A stretch of 64,000 nucleotides of DNA, taken from assembly GCA_963277665.1 (NCBI GenBank), contig OY728153.1, forward strand, positions 269,364,250-269,428,249, written 5' to 3'. The DNA comes from Viscum album. Its lineage: Eukaryota > Streptophyta > Magnoliopsida > Santalales > Viscaceae. The first letter of the stretch is position 1; every line of letters starts with the position of its first letter. The position numbers were made by a program, and so were the translations under genes. The notes under the pieces are model-generated. The model was not told the origin of the DNA, did no database searches, and worked only from the letters and a program-made list of their open reading frames with translations. Below are positions 35,302 to 48,115 of this stretch, piece after piece.

Positions 35302-38300
35302 CTTAGAGAATATTGGAGACTTTTCTAGAACTGTGAGGTAAATCTCATATCCTGATCAGATACAATAGATATTGGTACTCCATTCATACTCATCACTTCT
35401 CTGATGTATATCCATACAAGTTTATCAAGTGATAAGTCCTCTCTAATTGTGATAAAGTGATCTATATTTTTAAGACAATCCAAAATGACCCATATAGAAT
35501 TATTTCATCTAGATTTCTTTGGAAGTCCATGAAAAATTCCATAGTGATATTTTATCACTTCAATGTTGTTATGGGTAATGGTTTCATCATCCCCTTAGAA
35601 TTTTTTCTTTCAGCCTTAACTTTCTAACATATCAGGCATATTGATGTATATTCAGGGATCTCCTTCATCATATTGTCCCACCAATAGTGTTCTTGAAGAT
35701 CTCGATACATCTTTTTTCTCTGTAGGTGAATAGATAAGGTTGATCTATGTGCATCATTTAGAATATCTTTCTTTATATCTAGATTGTATGGTGCAAATAG
35801 TCATGGCCTAAATCTTATGACTCTTTCCTCGTCAATTTTGAACTTTGAGTATTTCCTATTTTTGATTACATCCACATTTTTATGAATTTACACGTCATTT
35901 CTTTTAGCATCATTTATTTTATCCATAAGGGGTGGTTGAGAAATCATTTGAGAAAGGATTGATGATGTTCCTTACTTAATTATTTCCATGTACATACTTT
36001 ATAGATCTAAGAAGATTGGATCCTTATAAATTCTCTTCATTGATAAAGATTCAGAATTTTTTCTACTTAGAGCATCTGCTGCCTTATTTGATTTATCGGG
36101 ATGGTAGTAGATTGAATAGTCATAATCCTTGATGAGTTCTAACAATATTTTTTGGTTCATATTAATCTCCTTAAATTTGAATATATACTTTAGGATTTTA
36201 TGATCAGTATATATTTTACACTTATCCCCATATAGATAATTTCACCTAGATTTCAAAGTAAAGATCACAACCTCTAACTCCAAATCATGTGTGGGGAAGT
36301 TTTCCCCATAAATTTTCAACTTAATTGAGGATTAGGATATCACTTTATCATTTTTCATCATTACACAACCTAATACCTTCTTTTAAGAATCCTATTATAC
36401 CACAAAGAGTTCCCCACTTGTCATAAGAGTAAGTACAGGTGCATTGATAAACCTATTTTTCAACTCTTTGAATCATTCTTCACATTCACTGGTCTAGATA
36501 AACATTACTCCCTTTCGGGTCAGCATGGTTAGTGGTTTCTAAAATCATGATAATTTCTTCAAAAATCTTTGATAATACCCAGATAGACCAAGGAAACTAC
36601 GGATCTTCATTACAAATGTTGACATGGGCCACTTTCGATTTCCTTTTTCTTATAAGGGTCCATAGATATTCTTTTTCTAGTGATAACATTCCCTAAGAAT
36701 GATATATCCTTCATCTATAACTCACATTTAATATAAATTTCATATAGTTTCCCCCTATGTAAATCCTTTTGCATAATATTCAAATTCTCATCATGTACCT
36801 CCTTTCTCTTAGAGTATATTATAATATCATCAATAAAGACTACCAAAAATTGTCGATGTAATATCTAAATACTCTATTCATTAAATACATAAGACTTTCT
36901 GGAGAATTAGTGAGTCTCAATGGAATCTCTATGAACTCATAGTGTCCATACCTCATTCAAAAGGCAGTCTTGGAAATATATTCCGTCCTCGCCACTAATT
37001 AGTGATATCATGGCCAAAGGTCCACCATAGAGAAATACTTGGCCCCAAGTAGTTGATCAAAAAATTTATCTATTAGTGGAAATGGATACTTGTTCGTTAT
37101 CATGATTCTATTGACCTCACAATAATCAATTCATAGGTTCATTGATCCATCCTTATTCTTGAAAAAATTGGACTAGTTCACCCCACAGTGAATCACTCGG
37201 GCATATAAAACCCTTGTCCATATTCTCCTATAACATCTTATTTAGTTCCTTCAACTTGATGGTGGCCACTCCATAAGGTTTCTTTGATATAGGTAGAGAT
37301 CCAGGAATAATTTCAATTTAGAACTCATCCTCTAAATTATGAGGAAGACCAAGAAATCCTCCAGGGAACACATCAGTGTAGTCCATCACAATGGGCATGT
37401 ATTTGAGCATGATCCTCTCATTTGTCTCAATCATTTGAGCTGATATGATTACTCATAAGTCAGTAATATCCACACTTTATTGTATGATTTTGAAGGAGAT
37501 TAATTCACCACCATACACTTGTACAGAATTGGAGGATGATTCAGGATATGAAGAGTGATCTTCATTTCCCGACAATTGATGTTGTCTTTGTATAAAGATA
37601 GCCAATCCATGGCCAATATTGCATCAAAATACACAAAAGGATGTAAGACGAGATTCTCTAGGAGATTTAGTCCAAAAACATTATCTGGGAAGGAGTTATA
37701 TACTTTGGATACAATAATTTCCCCATTTTTTTCTCATAGATAACTCAATCTTCATATTTTGAGGGGATGTTTTAATAGTTCTACTAAACATGAAAGATAT
37801 AAAATAATACGTAGAACCAAAATCAAATGGTATATTCTCTATTCTTTAATGAATAACTAGAATATCTATTACCATATCATTTTTTTGGCTCCACCTTAGT
37901 AATAGTGATAGCATATTCCCTTCCTTGATACCTTGGAGGTTTTCGTTATTGATTGCCTCCAATAACCCTTGGCTTAGGGAAATGGTTCGCATAATTTCCA
38001 TGTTCATTGTATTTAAAACACTATACTATAGGATGATTGTTGATCTTAACCTTCCTCCACATTAGTGGGACTATTCATATCCCTTTGGCAATTATTATCC
38101 AAATTCCCCATTCTTCCACATTTGAAGCATCTCTCGGTTCCCTTTAGATAGTTCCTAGGATATTTCTTCCAACAAATTTAACATGTGAGATGTTGGGTTT
38201 TCTTTCAATCGTAGGATTTATCTGTTGATACTACCATATTTAACTCCATTTTACACTTTTTTCCTCATAACCACAAGATCACTGAGAGTCTCTAATCTCT

Positions 38301-39215
38301 ATTTAAACCTTAAGGTCACAACAGACAGTATCCTAATATCTGTCAAACTCTCAAATCTCCAACTCTTTTTGTAGAATTGTATTTAGTCTGTTAAAGAAGT
38401 GATTGACCTTACTTTTGGCGTTCATGAAAAAATATGAGGTGTAACTTTCAAGCCTTTTGAAGTTTTATTCATATGCCCAGATAGGATTATCTTCCTTTTT
38501 CTTCATTCTGAGGAACTCCCTTTCCATATTAAGATAGAGGGTTCGGGAAAAATATTTATTGAAAAATATTTTCTTAAAATCTTCCCATTCCATGGAATTA
38601 ATTCCCTCCTTGGAATTTTTGTTCTTGATCAGTGTCCACCACTCCCCTCAAAATGATAAACTACCAGCAAAACTTTCTCTTTTTTCCAAGCACGGGAGGA
38701 CAAAGAATATCTTCTCAATGGATTTGATCCATTGTTCTATGATGAGAGGATCATAAGATACACTAAAAATGGGTGAAAGTTTCTACATAAATGTTTTGAT
38801 TGCAACTTGATATTTCTTAGGAGTATAAGGGTGTTCCATGTGATTTAAGTTATTATTCATAACTTGAGCCAATTGAGAATGTACTATCAAGAAGTTTTGA
38901 GCACTCATTTCCCATAATATTTTGAATATCATTCGGGAAATTATCACATTTTCTATCACATTGATTATTGGAACGGGTTCTTTTATTTCTATCCATTAAC
39001 TAATAAAAATAAATTACAATTATGGGGCTTGAATATTTATCTAATAATAATAATAAAAGGAAAATTTGAACATATAGGGATAAACTTGTAAATGGAAATC
39101 ATATCCTAACTTTTGATTCCATGTGTTTCAATATAGGTTATCCATGGACATAGAATTATACCTAGGGTTATTACTAAATTTCTCTAGTCCTAATCTCCAA
39201 AAATAACTAGATTTT
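35302..39215 (-). pseudogene. Element B gag-pol, N-terminal part (gag to integrase core)
   Basis: Continuation of 21343-22180. Integrase core: MNGVPISIVSDQDMRFTS at about 35345-35400. RNase H end AADALSRK (36057-36092) and PTHDLEL near 36280. Reverse transcriptase: active box FIDD (36826-36850, context FLVVFIDDI), KYPFPLIDKFFDQLLGAKYF (37039-37098) and SPWGELVQFFKNKDG (about 37145-37190). Gag zinc knuckle RCFKCGRMGN (38115-38165; the terminal His/Cys are altered). Gag body about 38270-38970. Stops are present in every domain. The RT aspartates are kept in the sequence although the frame around them is broken. No usable start codon can be assigned. Confidence 0.88.
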
Positions 39216-39227
39216 CCCCTGATACCA
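39216..39227 (-). other. Primer binding site of element B
   Basis: Minus strand TGGTATCAGGGG, two bases from the LTR end; initiator-Met tRNA type with two changes at its 3' end. Confidence 0.8.
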
Positions 39228-39648
39228 ACTATGATGTACCTATCCTTTTACACATATTATTACATGATTTTAAGAGTAATTAATCCTTAAATACAAAGTA
39301 AAGATCATAAAGTATAGTGTTTTTGGAGGATTAGGTACATAAAACTAAAAACATGAAACCAAAATGAAAAAATATTTTATTTAAACTCTATAATGAGATC
39401 TTAATTCTAATTTATTTCTAATATATTCATTTGGTAACCTGGGGAATACATGAACAAAGGGATGTGCTAAAATCCCAGTAATTGAATAAACATAGAAATA
39501 AAGCATACAACCTGGGTTAAAAGGAATAAAATGATGAAATAAAAATTAATGGAATATGAATAAACATATGGAAACATAACATATAGAACATAGGATCATG
39601 TAATCATGGAATCATAAAAATGTGGCACAACAAACAACATGACATAAG

Positions 39649-39858
39649 CATGGGTCAAGGCTAACCACCAAGACCACTGCACATAGAGGAACATGAGTCA
39701 AGGATAACCACTAAGACCATTTCACATGATTAGCATGAGTTAAGGCTAACCACCAAGACCATTTCACATTATTATAATGATTCGAGAAAACCACCAATAC
39801 TATTGCACATTATTAGAATGAGTTAGGGCTAACCACCAAGACCATTGTACATGACATG
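39649..39858 (-). repeat. Minisatellite in element B 5' LTR, 42-bp unit x5
   Basis: Same unit as 17574-17826 with one copy fewer, so copy number has changed since insertion or during reverse transcription. Confidence 0.8.
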
Positions 39859-41497
39859 TCATGATACTAAACATTACCTAATGAATTTGACTTCTATCTG
39901 GGTAAACCCATCATAACGTGTTCATGAATATTTTTTCCATAGAATAATCAATCATAAGGGTCCATGGAAGGAATTGGGTATCATAATCATGTCATGGAGC
40001 ATAATAAATGGGTGTATCATAAAATTGTCCATGAAAGAATGGATTTAAATCATATATGGGAATTCATAAGGTAAAATGGTAATATATCATGGCAAAAAAT
40101 GTTCAACTGAAGTGGAAACATGTAAAAATTGTGTTTAGGAATCTTTATAAATTAAATATTTTAGTGCGGTTTAGGGAAAATATTAAAGAGTATTTAAAGA
40201 GGAAAATGAATATTTGTTTTGATAAAACCAAAAATTAACAAAGATGCTTTTTTATGATAAAATGAGTTATTTTAAAAAAATAATTGTGTCTTAAAATAGA
40301 TTATACTATGCACTTTAAACTAGTAAAAAAACTAGGAAGTTCCCTTTAATCGGGCTTTCTTGTCGAGAAGATTTGAGAAGGGAACAATATTAAAAAAGTA
40401 TTTCTCCATAAAAGAAAGAATAATTGGGCTAGGAATATATTATTGGAAAATATACATATAATTTAGGAGTATTAAATAATAATAATTAATAATTAAAATG
40501 GGGTGAAGAGAGAGAAGGTGTAATCTGAAGGAAAAAATGGAGGCTCACAAAGAATCTCTTACCTTATGTTTGAAAGTGTTCTTCACTTGCACTTAATATC
40601 CGGGATAATAAGATTAAATACATTAATTAATTAATTTGGAACCTTTTATACATGTATTTTATTTATTATAAATTTATTAAGTTTATTTATGTCCTTTTTG
40701 ATGAGTTATAATATACACTTTTATCGTTCAGGAATGTTCGTTCCCTTGTTTTTCAAGATCGGTTTACTCATATACATGTATGGAAAATCATATAAAATAT
40801 GAATAGTTGTATAGAATTGAAATTATATGTTATTAATGAAATTATAGAATATTAAATTTTCATTTATATCATTTTTTTCATATGTTAGGATGATTCATTA
40901 GATAAAATGTTAATGATAACCGTTTAGATTATTTTGGTGTTTTTTTATCATCAAGAACTAGTTTTTTTAATAATTAATATTATATATATATATAATGTTC
41001 CAAAAACATTAAATAGTATGTAAGAAATATATTATAATATTTTTAATCATAAAAATTATTTTATGACCATCCTTGAAGGGGGTAATGGAAATTTAAAACT
41101 CGTCATCCTTGAATGTGATAAGTCAACACATCACGAATGATGTTTTCAATTTAAATAGAAAATGAGAGGGGAAGAGAAAAAATTATGGTTTGTTCCATTA
41201 ACATAATAATATTCCAGTATATAAAATATAATGGAGTTATAAAGTCACTTTGATAAGGGTAGGTGAGTAGAGAATAAAAAAAATAATATAAAAATAAAAT
41301 AATTTAAAAGATAACGGAAGAGGATTTTAAATATTGAATTTCTCATCCTTGAGAACCTCCTTAGGGAAATGGGTTTGGTATTTTTCTAAGAAAAAAGGAT
41401 CCTAAATGTGTTGAGAGAGGATTGGGAGATTATTTTTTAAAATTTGGATGCACTTCAAGGATTTGGAGGTGTGAGGAGAATGGGTGGTGAGAGGTGG

Positions 41498-41506
41498 TAT
41501 TTATAG
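41498..41506 (-). promoter_or_regulatory. TATA box of element B 5' LTR
   Basis: CTATAAATA on the minus strand; the copy that would have driven element B. Confidence 0.7.
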
Positions 41507-42402
41507 TAGAGGATATGAGTGTTTTTTTATTTTATTTTTCTCATTAGTTTATTATTTTGGATCAAGACTGTGAATAGTATCGATTATTGTGACTAATTAT
41601 AGTAACTAGTGCATGTGATTTTGAAAAAAAATGTTCTTAAATCATCCATACATCAACTATGACTCAATAATTCATGTATTTAGCTTATACTGTAAATTAG
41701 TGTATTTCACTATTCACCAAAAATTTAACTATTTTAGAAAATTCCCAAAAATATACCCTAACCATTTTTTGATTTGTAGAATTAAAAATTGGAATCTATT
41801 TTATGGAAATAATTTTATAAATATGATAAATTTAATTTTTAATTAAAATCATTATTAATTCAAAAAATTCCAATTTAAAATTTATAATTAATTTTATAAC
41901 ACTTTGAAAAATTAATTAGGGTCTCATAAAATTATCTTAAAATAATAAGATAAAAAATATTAATTTATGAATCTATTATATTAAAATAAATTTTCTTTTG
42001 AATCGTTATATTAATTATAAAATTGAAAATAAAATTTTATGTTTCACAAGAATACCAATACTTAATTTATCATTTTCAAAACATTTATTGACTTATACTA
42101 TGATATAATTATATAATATTTTAATTTATAATATGCCTAAATTTTATTTATACTTTCATTGGTGATCTTACTATTCTATTGGTTGGTTTACTATTTATAA
42201 GTTTCATATTACTATTCCAAATGTCAAGTTACTATTTCATTGGTATAGGTTCCTTAATTTCTGAAAGGTCCTCTTATTTCACTAATTCTTTATTTATAAA
42301 GGTTGTTTTGTGTTCTTTATGGGGTTTTATGTGATTTATAAAATATGACATAATTATAATAAGGGAAATTTCATTGATAGAATTCTGGGTCATTATATGG
42401 AA

Positions 42403-44375
42403 TGACTATTATGGTCACCTTATACATAAACATACCCAATACATTGTAGGGAGATATAGATCCTAACCATCATCATAAACAATGCCCAAGAACCATAACA
42501 TTCTCATTAAAGATGAATACTAGCATCCTTAAAATTATTCCTTGAGAAAAATCACATATTAAATGAATATTGTGCACTTACCAAGGAAAAAATTTTATTT
42601 GAAAGTAAACATGTAATCTTGTAAAGAAAACATCAAAACATTAAGGCATCATGAAAGAGGGAAAATCTTCTCATGAGGTATAAGTTAAAAATAAAATAAT
42701 TTTTTGAATGTAGTAAAAATAGACATTTAAGAGTATTTTAAAAATGAAAGTCCCTTGCCTTGGGTTTAACTTCCTTAAAATGTTTTCAAACCTCTTGTAT
42801 AATGGTTTAAAGAGTTTTATTAATTTATTACAAAAATATATTCATATTTATAATACCTTATATGATCTTTTTATAGCATATTCCCACTCATTTATTGATA
42901 ATATTTAGTTATTTTATTGTTTCGGGTGTGTTTATTTTATGGTTTTCATGGTTGGTTTATTATGGGTTTTCTTTTCGAATGTAAGTAAAAATTCAGATGT
43001 GGAAATAAATGGTATTAATATGTGTCCATAATTTTAAATGATATCATATATCATTTTGTTTTCTAGCATGAGGATGATTCATTAGATAAAATATTAATGA
43101 AAATGATTTAATTTATTTTGGTGGTTTTTACAACCAATCTGAACATATATCATCTTATTTAATATTATATTTATATAGTGGTTCTAGAATATTATATAAA
43201 TCATAATATTCATAATAAAATTTGATTTCACTATAATAATGGTCTTATGACTAGCTTTGAAGGCGGTAAAAGAAAATGAAAACACATCGCCCATGATGAC
43301 GGTAAATCGACACATCACGGACAATGTTTTTATTTATTTAGAATATGAGGAGAAGAAGAGAGGATGGATGATGGATATTTCATTAACGCAATAACATTAT
43401 AGTATATGTAATATAATGGATTTATAATTTGACTTGGATGAGGGGAGGTGAGGAGAGAATAATAAAATAAAGGAAATTTAAAAGATATTTAAAAGAAAAA
43501 AAAGGGGAATTTACCTCTTGAACTTATTCTCTTAGAGAACATCCTTAAGGAACTTGGTTTTAGAGTTTTGGTGAGAATAGAAGGTCTTGGAAGTGAGTAA
43601 GATGCATGGGAATGTAATTTTGTATAAATTAAAAAATCTACAAGGCTTTGGAGGTTTGAGGAGAAGAGGTGGTGAGGGTAGTATTTATAGTGGAGAAATA
43701 GTCTAAACCTTATCTCTAAATATATTAAAATAATGAAGGAGAGTTATATATTTTGTGCTTACATTATCCATACATCATGTATGACTTAATAATTCATGAA
43801 TTTTTTAAATACCATAAATTATTTCATTTCACTATTCACTAAAAATTCAACTATTTTTAGAAGAAAAAAAAAATCACCCAAACCATTTTTCTACATTTAG
43901 AATTAAAAAATGAAATCCATTTTATGAAAATAATTTTATAAATATGATAAATTTAATTTTTAAATAAAATCATCATTTATTCAAAAAATATCAACTTTAA
44001 AATTATAACTGATTTTATGGAACTTTGAAAATTTAATTAAGGTATCATAAAATTATGTTATAATAAAAAGAAATCAAAATATTAAGTTATGAATATATTT
44101 TACAAAGATAAATTATATTTTAAATCATTGTATTAATTATAAAATTTTAAATAAAAAATTATGTGTCACAAAAATACTAACAATTAATTTATCATTTTCA
44201 AAATACTTATTTACTTATTCTATGATATAAATATATCATATTTTCATTCATAAGATTCCTAAATTTTATTTATACTTTCATAAGTGAGGTTAATATACTA
44301 TTTTTATAGATTCCTTAATTTTTGTAAATGCCACTTATTTAAATATATATTTATAATGAATTTAATTATTTAATT
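42403..44375 (-). repeat. 5' LTR of element A, segment 2
   Basis: Resumes the LTR broken at 17154: GACTATTATGGTCACC matches 9805-9822 of the 3' LTR and alignment continues to about 11816. Includes the TATA box 43682-43690 and the hairpin region 43312-43327. Ends at TTTAATT where a CACTA-like element is inserted. Confidence 0.85.
43682..43690 (-). promoter_or_regulatory. TATA box of element A 5' LTR
   Basis: CTATAAATA on the minus strand, matching 11071-11079 of the other LTR. Confidence 0.7.
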
Positions 44376-45984
44376 TATTATTGGAAAACAACTATTTAGC
44401 GGCAGTTTTTTAGAGGAATTTTTAAAAACCACTACTAAATGTTTTTAAAATAATTTTTATAATTTTTAAAAAAAATCAAAAAATATATATTTACTTTTAG
44501 TGGATGAATTTAAAAAAAAGAAGCTGTGAAATAGCGGTGGTTCTTTCAAAACCACCAAAAATTTGAAGGAAAAAAATTAATATATATATATATATTATTT
44601 ATTATTTATTATTTACTGTCATATATAGTTTATTATTTATAAATTTAATTAATTATAATGTTTAAATTAATAAATATTTATAATTATTAGTTAAGAATAA
44701 TTTTAAAGTGAAAAAAAATCTTCAATAAGTTGAAAATTAGACTTCGACTTCAAATGACCATAACTCTTGATCCGAGAGTCATTTTTAGCTTGACAAATAG
44801 TAAAATCAAAGCTTATGAAATAATTTAAAACCAAATTAGATTTAAATTTTTTAATAATTAAAAGAATAAAATTTATTATAGTTTCAAGAAAAGTTAGAAA
44901 TCAAACTCAAATTTCAAACGGGTATAACTTTTGATCCGGGTGTCTATTTGGGCTCTACCACATATCAAGTCAAATCATGCGATGAGCTCTATGCCCCTAG
45001 TGTAAAGGTAAACCTCTATCAAATTTTTCAATACCCAAAAAAGGCCCATAAGGACTCCAAAACTGAGTTTTTAGTCAGGGTACCCAATTTTTTTAACATT
45101 TGATGGATTTTTTGCCTCCTGTAAGCGGAGAATAAATTTATTCCCACGGCTTACATTCATATTGAAATTATGGTTTTGAAATTTTATTGGTTTTCATAAT
45201 GTAGTTTTATTTATAATTAAATATATTCATCTTTTCTTATATTTACTAATAATAAATCACTTATATCAATACATATTTATATAGAAATGTATTTTTAAAC
45301 ATATAAACAATATGAAAATTAATATTTATTATTCAATTTATTTAAGATAATGAATTTTTTACTTTATTTACCTTATAAAAATGCATTAATTTGTATATAT
45401 ATACCTATACATTAATTTTTATATATAAATATGTGTGGCTCAATAAAAAATTATATTTATTTGTATATTCTAATATATGTAAATAAATAAATATCTATGT
45501 AAATATTTGTGTGTATAAATATTATATAAATGTATTTTTATATAAATATATTATTATCATTAAATATAGTATATGAATGAATTTAGAGTAAAATTATATG
45601 AATGTATATACAGACATATATAAATAATGTTTATATATATATATGTGTGCGTATTGATAAACAAATATTTATTTATATTTATATTCTAATATGTGTAAAT
45701 GAATATTAATATATAATACATTTAAGTAAATTTAAGTATATATATATATCATACACATTCGATGAGATTTCATCTTCATTTAGGAGTGTCTTTATATGCT
45801 TTTTATGTCATTTATGATTTTATTCCATTGATTTACATTCCTATTGATTTGATGATGTTACAATTATTGTGATTTCTCGTCTTTTGGTAATTTCTAATTA
45901 ATTATATATATCTATTTATATAAATTTATGAATATTTGTGTAAATATTTATACATATCTATTTTTATATATTTATATATCATAT

Positions 45985-46040
45985 ATGAGTATATATATAT
46001 ATATATATATATCTATATATGTGTGTGTGTGTGTGTGTGT
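45985..46040. repeat. (TA)n and (TG)n microsatellites
   Basis: Alternating AT run near 45987-46010 followed by (TG)n at about 46019-46040, inside the CACTA-like element. Confidence 0.9.
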
Positions 46041-46159
46041 TTATATTAATATACAATGATATATCTGAGTGTGTTTATATATATTTATGTAACATAAATG
46101 TGTCTTTATGTGTATTTATGAAAATTTTGTTTTATGTATATATATTAATAGATATTAAT

Positions 46160-47590
46160 ATCCATTTATTATTTTTTATTTTTTATTTTTTATTTTTTAT
46201 TTTTTTTATTTATTATTTATTATTTATTATTTATTATTTATTATTTATTATTTATTATTTATTATTTATTATTTATTCTTTTTTCTTTTTTCTTTTTTCT
46301 TTTTTGTTTATTATTTATTATTTATTATTTATTATTTATCATTTATTATTTATTATTTATTATTTATTATTTATTCTTTATTCTTTATTCTTTATTGTTT
46401 ATTATTTATTCTTTATTATTTATTCTTTTTTGTTTATTATTTATTATTTATTATTTATTATTTATTATTTATTATTTATTATTTATTATTTATTATTTAT
46501 TATTTATTATTTATTATTTATTATTTATTGTTTATTATTTATCTGATATTTATTTATTTTTCATTCTTAGTTTATTTTATTTTTTTATTTTTTTATTATT
46601 TATATATTAAATTTTTTATTGTTTATTATTTATTATCTCTTATTCACTATTTACTATTTATTATTTATTATTTATCTATTATTTATTTATTTTTCATTAT
46701 TAGATTTTTATTTTATTATTTTATTATTTTATTATTTATTTATTATTTATTTATTTATATTTCATTTAATTATTATATATTATTTATTATTTATTTCTAA
46801 TTTATTTCTAATTTATTTCTTTATTATAAATTTATTCATTATTTTCTTATTATTTATAAATTAATTATTAATTATTAATTTATTTTTTATTATTTTTTAT
46901 TTTATTTTTATATTATTAAATTATTGTTGACGAATTATTAATTACTTATTTATTATATATTCATTATAAATTTGTTATTTATTTTTTTATAGTTTATTAT
47001 TTATTATTTATTATCTATTATTTATTAATTTATTTTTTATTTATCACGTATTAATTTTGTTTTTAAATTTATTTATTTTTTTAAATTAATTTATTATCTT
47101 TAAATTACTTATATATTATTTATTATTTATTATTTATTTCTTTTTATTTATTATTTATTATATGTTATTCATTACTTATTAATTATTATTTATTGTATAT
47201 TATATATTATATATTATATATTATATAGTATATATTATATATTATGTATTATGTATTATGCATTATATATTATATATTATTTATTATTTATTATTTAATA
47301 TTTACTATTTACTATTTACTATTTTCTATTTATTATTTATTATTTATTATTTACTATTTACTATTTATTTTTTATTATGTATTATTTACCATTTATTAAT
47401 GTATTATATATTTATTTATTTACTATTCATTTATATTCTATTTATTAATTAGTAATTATTAAATATTAATAATTCCTTATTGATTATTGATTATTGATTA
47501 TTGGTTATTTATTGTTTATTATTGATTAATCACTATTGATTAATAATTATTGATTAATACTTATTTAGTTTGTATCTATTTGTTATGTAT
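46160..47590. repeat. Long heptanucleotide (TTATTTA)n array
   Basis: About 1.4 kb of TTATTTA-type repeats with a 7-bp period, purest at 46210-46275 and 46435-46530, degenerating rightwards through 47590. The plus strand has almost no stop triplets, which produces long accidental frames (46019-46546, 46395-46610, 46528-46800, 46619-46864) whose 7-residue periodic translation (FIIYYLL) merely mirrors the DNA period. Confidence 0.92.
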
Positions 47591-47654
47591 TATTTGTTTT
47601 TTCAATTAATATATATATATATAAGTATATTAAATTCTATTTATTCACCACATG

Positions 47655-47760
47655 AAAAGTTTGTAGGAGTGGTAAAGTATTTAGGGAATAAGTAAGAGGT
47701 AAGGGGTTCAAATCTCACCCAATGCAGAATTTTTATATATGGAATGGGCATGTATATGGA
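47655..47760 (+). mobile_element. Possible tRNA-derived SINE remnant
   Basis: AGGAGTGGTAAAG (box A-like) followed about 30 bases later by GGGGTTCAAATCTCACCC (box B-like, consensus GGTTCRANNCC). Spacing fits an internal Pol III promoter. No cloverleaf forms and no poly(A) end is clear, so it is not a tRNA gene. Confidence 0.35.
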
Positions 47761-48066
47761 CATAGGCGCATGAGCATTGTAATAATGGCATGGACATCAT
47801 CATGAGAAATAATAAATAAATAATAAATTAATTAATTAATTATGAAAATAAATAAATAATAAATTAATTAATTAATTATGAAAATAATTAAATAATACAT
47901 TATTTATTTATGAAAAAAACCGCCGCTAAATCGTTTTGCGATAGTTTTGAGAACCACAACTAATTGACTTCCAACACATGATTTAGTGATAGTTTTCCAA
48001 AACCGTCATAGAACAATTTAAAAGTGGTTTAAACCACCAATAAACACCAATTTTGGCATAGTGATT

Positions 48067-48110
48067 CCAGAATGAAAACAAATTATTTTATAAGTACCAG
48101 GGTTGTTATA
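48067..48110 (-). repeat. 5' LTR of element A, segment 3 (outer end)
   Basis: AATGAAAACAAATTATTTTA and TAAGTACC match 11823-11850 of the 3' LTR; ends GTTGTTATA. It is followed by ATCTA, the right target duplication of A. Confidence 0.88.
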
Positions 48111-48115
48111 ATCTA

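Larger units (their letters stand above)
17155..42397 (-). mobile_element. Ty3/gypsy element B (Tekay/Del-like), full span with nested insertions
   Basis: Minus-strand element inside the 5' LTR of A. Target duplication TGGAA at 17150-17154 and 42398-42402. 3' LTR 17155-21328, 5' LTR 39230-42397, coding region 21343-22180 and 35302-39215, interrupted by copia element G. The LTRs differ in length (4174 and 3168 bp) because the left one carries an extra insert of about 1 kb. The ends on the element's own strand are TGTAATGACC...CATCATA. Confidence 0.88.
39230..42397 (-). repeat. 5' LTR of element B
   Basis: Aligns with 17155-21328 minus the 1-kb insert. 42-bp minisatellite (39649-39858), hairpin with perfect 6-bp arms (41128-41133 and 41138-41143), TATA box at 41498-41506, outer end GGGTCATTATA followed by the target duplication TGGAA. 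Confidence 0.88.
44376..48063. mobile_element. Non-autonomous CACTA-like DNA transposon
   Basis: Interrupts the A LTR between TTTAATT and CCAGAATGAAAAC. The right end reads CCAAAATTGG...CACTA on the minus strand (TAGTG at 48059-48063); the left end reads TATTATTGGAAAAC, explicable as CACTA with two C-to-T changes. A 3-bp duplication ATT (44373-44375, 48064-48066) fits the CACTA superfamily. Subterminal TTTAGCGGCRGTTTT motifs are inverted at the two ends (44396, about 47930) with further AACCACY/GTGGTTT copies. No transposase is visible. The interior is low-complexity DNA and a possible SINE remnant. Confidence 0.75.
9183..48110 (-). mobile_element. Ty3/gypsy element A (Tekay/Del-like chromovirus), full span with nested insertions
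   Basis: Minus-strand LTR retrotransposon inserted in the SIRE-like LTR. Parts: 3' LTR 9183-11862; polypurine tract 11863-11875; gag-pol 11876-16506; 5' LTR 16520-17154, 42403-44375 and 48067-48110, separated by element B and a CACTA-like element. Removing insertions and duplicated target bases, the 5' LTR is about 2.65 kb against 2.68 kb for the 3' LTR, which confirms the reconstruction. The ends read TATA instead of canonical TG/CA, probably by C-to-T decay. Target duplication ATCTC/ATCTA. Confidence 0.85.

Noticed and set aside
46019..46864. Long plus-strand frames (up to 175 codons) encoding repeats of Phe, Ile, Tyr and Leu that look like membrane proteins
   Set aside because: They are read from a (TTATTTA)n microsatellite with few stop triplets; the 7-residue period is the 7-bp DNA period.
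46160..47590. Heptamer array as a relic telomere, since plant telomeres also have a 7-bp unit
   Set aside because: The unit has no GGG and no TTTAGGG copies are present; equal unit length alone is not evidence.
47655..47760. A tRNA gene
   Set aside because: Box-like motifs occur, but no acceptor, anticodon or D stem can be folded.
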